From Saccoglossus kowalevskii (lineage: Eukaryota > Hemichordata > Enteropneusta > Harrimaniidae), in contig NW_003134367.1 of the NCBI RefSeq assembly GCF_000003605.2, forward strand, positions 162,364-173,659: DNA of 11,296 nucleotides. Direction: 5' to 3'. Shown here one piece after another: positions 8,648-11,296 of this stretch. The position numbers were made by a program, and so were the translations under genes. Position 1 is the stretch's first letter. Each line of letters opens with the position of its first letter. The notes under the pieces are model-generated. The model saw only the letters and a program-made list of their open reading frames with translations. It was not told where the DNA came from and did not search any database.

Positions 8648-9312
8648 TGTCTCCCCTATTGGGCACTGCCAGAGGACTTCCGCAAGGAAGAAGGAATCAG
8701 ACAACAATTTTGCTGGATAAGACTGCCATACACAAGGTAGATCAGCCGGCATTAAGTCCAGGCTTCTACTCAAATGTGTTCGTAGTACCAAATCTACATT
8801 TGTACAGGTGGCGGGCGTTCAGTTCTGGACCTAGGTAGACTAAATCAGTACGTGCTTCTCAATCGGTTCCGCATGGAGACACCATTCAGCGTTCTTCTCT
8901 CCATCCACCGTTTCGACTGGCTAGCCCCACTAGACTTAAGCAAGCCTACCTGGACATACCGAAACACCCAGCGAGTTGCCATCTCCTTTGAATTGCCCAG
9001 CTGGGCCAAGTATTCAAATTTCAGGTGCCCCGTTCGAGTTATGCACAGCGCCCTACGTGTTCACCAGAGTGATAAAACAGGTAGTGTTGCTGCTTCACCA
9101 AATGTCAGTACACATCAATCTGTACCTAGACGACTTGTTACTACACAACCCAGACAAGGGGTTATTAGCCAATCACGTCAGGCTAACACAGAATTTTCAT
9201 TTGGGCTCTTTAGTAAATAAGACAAGTCCCATCCCTACCCAACGCAACAGTTGGTGTTCCCGGGCATGGAGTTTGACACAGGTAAGCTTGGTATATCTAT
9301 TTTGAGCACGTT
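8648..9312 (+). pseudogene. DIRS reverse transcriptase (several frameshifts)
   Basis: The RT can be traced in pieces across the three forward frames. GFYSNVFVVP lies near 8760-8790. After a shift, VLDLGRLNQYVLLNRFRMET and FDWLAPLDLS run to about 8940. AYLDIPKHP follows at 8944-8970. GAPFELCTAPYVFTRVIK starts near 9020 in another frame. The catalytic YLDD is at 9123-9134 within INLYLDDLLLHNPDKGLL, and LVFPGMEFDTGK follows in yet another frame by about 9251. The order and wording are those of DIRS/Ngaro-type RTs rather than Gypsy or LINE. At least four 1-2 nt indels separate the pieces, and a stop interrupts the frame after CHLL (about 8970). The minus-strand ORF at 9197-9667 is its shadow. Confidence 0.88.
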
Positions 9313-9378
9313 GCTTAGCGCTAAACATTCTAGCAGAACGCTTAGCGCTAAGCATTCTAGTCGAACGCCTAGTCAACG
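9313..9378 (+). repeat. 27-bp direct repeat within the DIRS RT/RNase H connection
   Basis: Unit 1 (9313-9339) and unit 2 (9340-9366) are 27 bp long and differ at only three positions; a partial third unit starts at 9367. The length is a multiple of three, so the translation repeats as LSAKHSSRT without changing frame. Each unit carries the sequence CTTAGCGCTAA; in unit 2 this is a perfect 12-bp palindrome (CTTAGCGCTAAG, 9341-9352). Confidence 0.9.
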
Positions 9379-9836
9379 TTCCCTCAGTGTCCCTCCGAGA
9401 ACTAATTCGGATCATAGGAATGATGACCTCGGTTCGAAGGGTGGTTCCCCAGGCCGCACTACGCAGCTGCCCAGTGCAACGCTTGTTGTTACAATACCAA
9501 GCTCTCCTATGGGAACTAGATAGGCGGGTATTGATCTCGGACCAAGTGAAGGAAGCCCTGCCCTGGTGCTCGTCACTGGCCAACCTCTGACAGGGGGTCC
9601 CCTTGGACCCACACGCCACAGCTATGACTCTGGTAACAGATGCCTCCTCCAAGGTTGGGGAGCACATCTATTGGACGAACAAGCCCAAGGTATATGACCT
9701 CCGCATTAGTTTCGGGACCACCATATCAACCGGCTCGAACTGAAAGCAGTGCACTTAGCATAACCACACTTTCTATCTGTAGTTCGAGACCACAGAATCC
9801 TGCTCTGCATAATGAATTTAGGCAGAGGGTTCTTCG
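9379..9836 (+). pseudogene. DIRS RT/RNase H connection and truncated RNase H
   Basis: The frame at 9387-9590 reads LRELIRIIGMMTSVRRVVPQ, LRSCPVQRLLLQYQ and VKEALPWCSSLANL, the connection wording of DIRS elements. An in-frame TGA follows at 9588-9590. The RNase H begins with VTDASSKVGE, its first catalytic Asp at 9639-9641. After a frameshift, HINRLELKAVHLA supplies the catalytic Glu at 9737-9739. The strand after VVRDHRILL should lead into the next acidic motif, but that motif is missing. From about 9810 the sequence instead passes into the internal complementary region. So the RNase H lost its C-terminal half together with everything downstream. Confidence 0.82.
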
Positions 9837-9878
9837 AACCCGCCTATTCACATAGTTCATACCCACCATAGCCTCCGG
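9837..9878 (-). repeat. DIRS internal complementary region (ICR)
   Basis: These 42 bases are the reverse complement of 10122-10163 with 40 of 42 positions identical; the mismatches are in the part corresponding to 10128 and 10134. In DIRS1-like elements the ICR is complementary to the element termini and is thought to template completion and circularisation of the cDNA. Here it covers the right terminus including the part beyond the left ITR match. Confidence 0.9.
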
Positions 9879-9924
9879 GTCCTCCCCCCAACCACCCCAC
9901 TCTTTCCGTAGCGTTGGTCTAAGT

Positions 9925-10163
9925 CCTTGATGCAGAGAGAAAGGAACCAGAGTGAATATCCAGTCGTAATGGTGCGGCCATATGGCCTTGGTCACATGGC
10001 TTGTGACGTAAGGGAAAAGAATCTTGGGGTCATGGGGCTTCCCCTGACCTAGATTCTATCTCTCCTTCATTTGCAGAATCGTTGATTAATGCCTACAGTT
10101 CAAAATAATTATTTTGACTGACCGGAGTCTATGTTGGGTATGAACTATGTGAATAGGCGGGTT
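9925..10163 (-). repeat. DIRS right inverted terminal repeat plus terminal extension
   Basis: 9925-10138 is the inverted partner of the left ITR. 10139-10163 is a right-end extension with little or no counterpart in the left ITR but an almost exact inverted copy in the ICR. Small indels relative to the left ITR occur near 10034-10040 and 10110-10128. The short stretch 9879-9924 between ICR and ITR is C-rich with no other feature. Confidence 0.88.
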
Positions 10164-10610
10164 TGTACTAGTTAGTGCTAGTCTTTTAGTAAAAGCATTG
10201 TTTAAGTATCTGATAACATGTCTAAGCAGAGATGCCTCTGTCGTGTTTAAAATCATTTTGAATTTGTCTATGTAATTCTGTGTTGAGAAATTATTGGATA
10301 TTCTGTTAAATTGTTCATAAAGTTCTTTTCTTTCATTTGTATATATTTGACAGTGTGTTATGAAATGTATTTCGTCTTCTGTTGTTTGACATATTTTGCT
10401 GATTCTTTTATCAGCTAGTGTTTTAGGACGTGTATGTCTCCCAACTTCAATTTCTAGGCTTTGGCAGCTTAGTCATATGTACTGTTGCTTTGTGTGTTTT
10501 TTATATTTACTTCAGTAATTGTGTTCATATACTTGTCAAGGATGCCATTAAACAAGTTTGGGTCATACATGATGTTTATACTTTTTTTTTCAGGATTTTC
10601 AGGGTAGTTT
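10164..10610 (-). pseudogene. LINE D: C-terminal zinc-knuckle region
   Basis: On the minus strand, a frame without internal stops from about 10475 reads LSCQSLEIEVGRHTRPKTLA, then RISKICQTTEDEIHFITHC (knuckle with the first Cys replaced by Ser), NERKELYEQFNRISNNF and EASLLRHVIRYLNNAF. It parallels LINEs A-C but is more diverged from B and C than they are from each other. A TGA replaces the residue before LSCQ, and upstream (10480-10610) another frame gives ILDKYMNTITEVNIKN, the segment preceding the knuckle. The protein would end within a few codons of 10164, where the DIRS right end begins. The frame runs on without a stop through the ITR to 10086. Confidence 0.8.
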
Positions 10611-11182
10611 AGTCTTTGTTGCACATCTTGTTATGGCGATGTCTAAAAATTAAACCCTTTTTAGGGCAACTATTTTGAGCCCATACTGCTAGATTTACAT
10701 TTTGATATCGGGGTGCTATGCAAGTCAGAAAAAAATGTCATACTTTTATATTATTTTCAAAACCTAGAAATTTTATTGACTTTGACAGTGATCATTTCTA
10801 CATTGACTAATAAAGGGACTGTGTGAACACTTCAAGTGAAAGAAAAAAATAAATTGCATGAAGTGAATGATGAACACTCAAAAAGAAATTAAAAAATTTA
10901 AATATAATTTAAAACTTACATGTATCTACCCAGAATTTTTTTAGTTAAGCTATTTTTTTACACGTTTGTTTTATTCGGTCTGATAACATATACATGTATA
11001 TGATACATGTACCTTCTGAAGTAATATATTTTTAACATGCCAAATACGCAACATTTAATTATATCTATCTACATTGTTTTTTGGTTGCGTTGCGCTGGGT
11101 TGGGTTGTGCCTTGTTGAAAGATTATGTAGATTGAGAAGCCAAACATTGATATCCAGGGTTTGTCGTGTGGTTTGTTTGTAG
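10611..11182. other. AT-rich noncoding sequence before the candidate exon
   Basis: No gene is recognisable. Short TACATGTA motifs recur at about 10917-11011. The last 30 bases are T/G-rich and end in TAG, serving as the presumed splice acceptor for the exon at 11183. Confidence 0.5.
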
Positions 11183-11296
11183 AACTCTTGAGCAAGTGCA
11201 GACTATTGCCACTGATGCCAAGTTGGAATTATCTGATCTGGCAAGTGTTTCACAAACTCTTTATTTTGCTGATGATTTGAATTCCTCTGGTATGAA
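11183..11296 (+). CDS. Possible second host exon, running off the right edge
   Basis: The frame entered with the last base of an Arg codon reads TLEQVQTIATDAKLELSDLA, then SVSQTLYFADDLNSSGM, with no stop to the window edge. It is open from 11151. The residue mix is that of an ordinary helical soluble protein, unlike the repeat translations elsewhere in the window. It is preceded by GTTTGTTTGTAG, a reasonable acceptor. Phase matches the exon candidate at 4917-4933. GTATGA at 11290 could be the donor ending this exon at 11289, or coding may continue. I do not recognise the protein family. An alternative is a chance ORF of about 48 codons. Confidence 0.42.

Larger units (their letters stand above)
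6430..10163 (+). mobile_element. DIRS-type tyrosine-recombinase retrotransposon, internally deleted
   Basis: Three lines of evidence agree. First, long inverted terminal repeats flank the element (6430-6628 and 9925-10138). Second, an internal complementary region (9837-9878) lies just inside the right ITR and is inverted relative to the right terminus (10122-10163), an arrangement specific to DIRS1-like elements. Third, the interior encodes a gag-like region, an RT with wording typical of DIRS (GFYSNVFVVP, LDLGRLNQYV, FELCTAPYVFTRV, YLDD) and part of an RNase H. The interior is clearly richer in GC than its surroundings. The methyltransferase and tyrosine recombinase normally found downstream are absent, and all frames are broken. 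The copy is about 3.7 kb and dead. Confidence 0.9.
4934..11182 (+). other. Candidate first intron (about 6.2 kb) loaded with retroelements
   Basis: If the flanking exons are real, this intron starts with GTATGT and ends with a T/G-rich tract and TAG (GTTTGTTTGTAG, ending at 11182). It holds LINEs B, C and D, all antisense to the presumed gene, and a DIRS-type element in sense. An earlier possible acceptor, CAG at 11155-11157, would bring in a stop (TAG at 11180-11182) in the required phase, so only the TAG acceptor keeps the frame. The stretch from 4940 to 5157 contains no recognisable feature. Confidence 0.35.

Noticed and set aside
9197-9667. 156-codon ORF on the minus strand
   Set aside because: It is antisense to the DIRS RT/RNase H relic, whose plus-strand motifs (YLDD, TDAS, LELKAV) are clear. 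Its repeated segment only mirrors the 27-bp repeat.
11255-11275. LYFADDL resembling the RT catalytic YADD box
   Set aside because: No other RT motif lies upstream or nearby in this frame, and the residues before it are not RT-like, so a chance match inside a different protein is more likely.

Overview
The window looks like AT-rich nuclear DNA of a metazoan, most likely a marine lophotrochozoan such as a mollusc (inference from repeat style, not from a search). It has no dense ORF layout, Shine-Dalgarno-led operons, tRNA or rRNA genes. It is filled with decayed retroelements: four non-LTR (LINE) fragments, one DIRS-type tyrosine-recombinase retrotransposon with inverted terminal repeats, and a tandem-repeat-bearing element flanked by short inverted repeats. 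Almost every long ORF is a broken piece of a retroelement or a shadow of one.

Layout. 1-1755 (+): LINE A, running in from the left edge, with reverse transcriptase (D261, YADD at 552-563), thumb/linker and C-terminal zinc-knuckle remnants. It is broken by 1-nt indels, stops and a small nested insertion with a (GAATA)5 tail. 1977-2704: a repeat element with imperfect ~135-160 bp tandem units and 12-bp inverted repeats at its ends. 2705-4912: AT-rich sequence with no gene I can support. 4917-4933: a possible first coding exon with an ideal Kozak/YY1-like start and a GTATGT donor. 5158-6075 (-): two adjacent 5'-truncated LINE 3' ends (B and C) sharing the same 3' UTR. 6430-10163 (+): a GC-richer DIRS-like element with left ITR, gag-like region, RT (YLDD at 9123-9134), truncated RNase H, internal complementary region and right ITR. 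It lacks the methyltransferase and tyrosine recombinase. 10164-10610 (-): LINE D, whose C-terminus abuts the DIRS right end. 11183-11296: a possible second host exon running off the window.

How the parts fit. The two candidate host exons are phase-compatible: 17 nt from the ATG leaves AG, completed by A at 11183, and the frame then stays open to the window edge. If they are real, the right half of the window is the ~6.2-kb first intron of an unidentified host gene, inflated by three antisense LINE fragments and one sense-oriented DIRS. Within that intron the DIRS may have inserted into the 3' end of LINE D, leaving LINE D's 3' UTR on its left side. The host gene is an inference and carries moderate confidence. 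The LINE and DIRS calls rest on clear catalytic motifs and repeat architecture.
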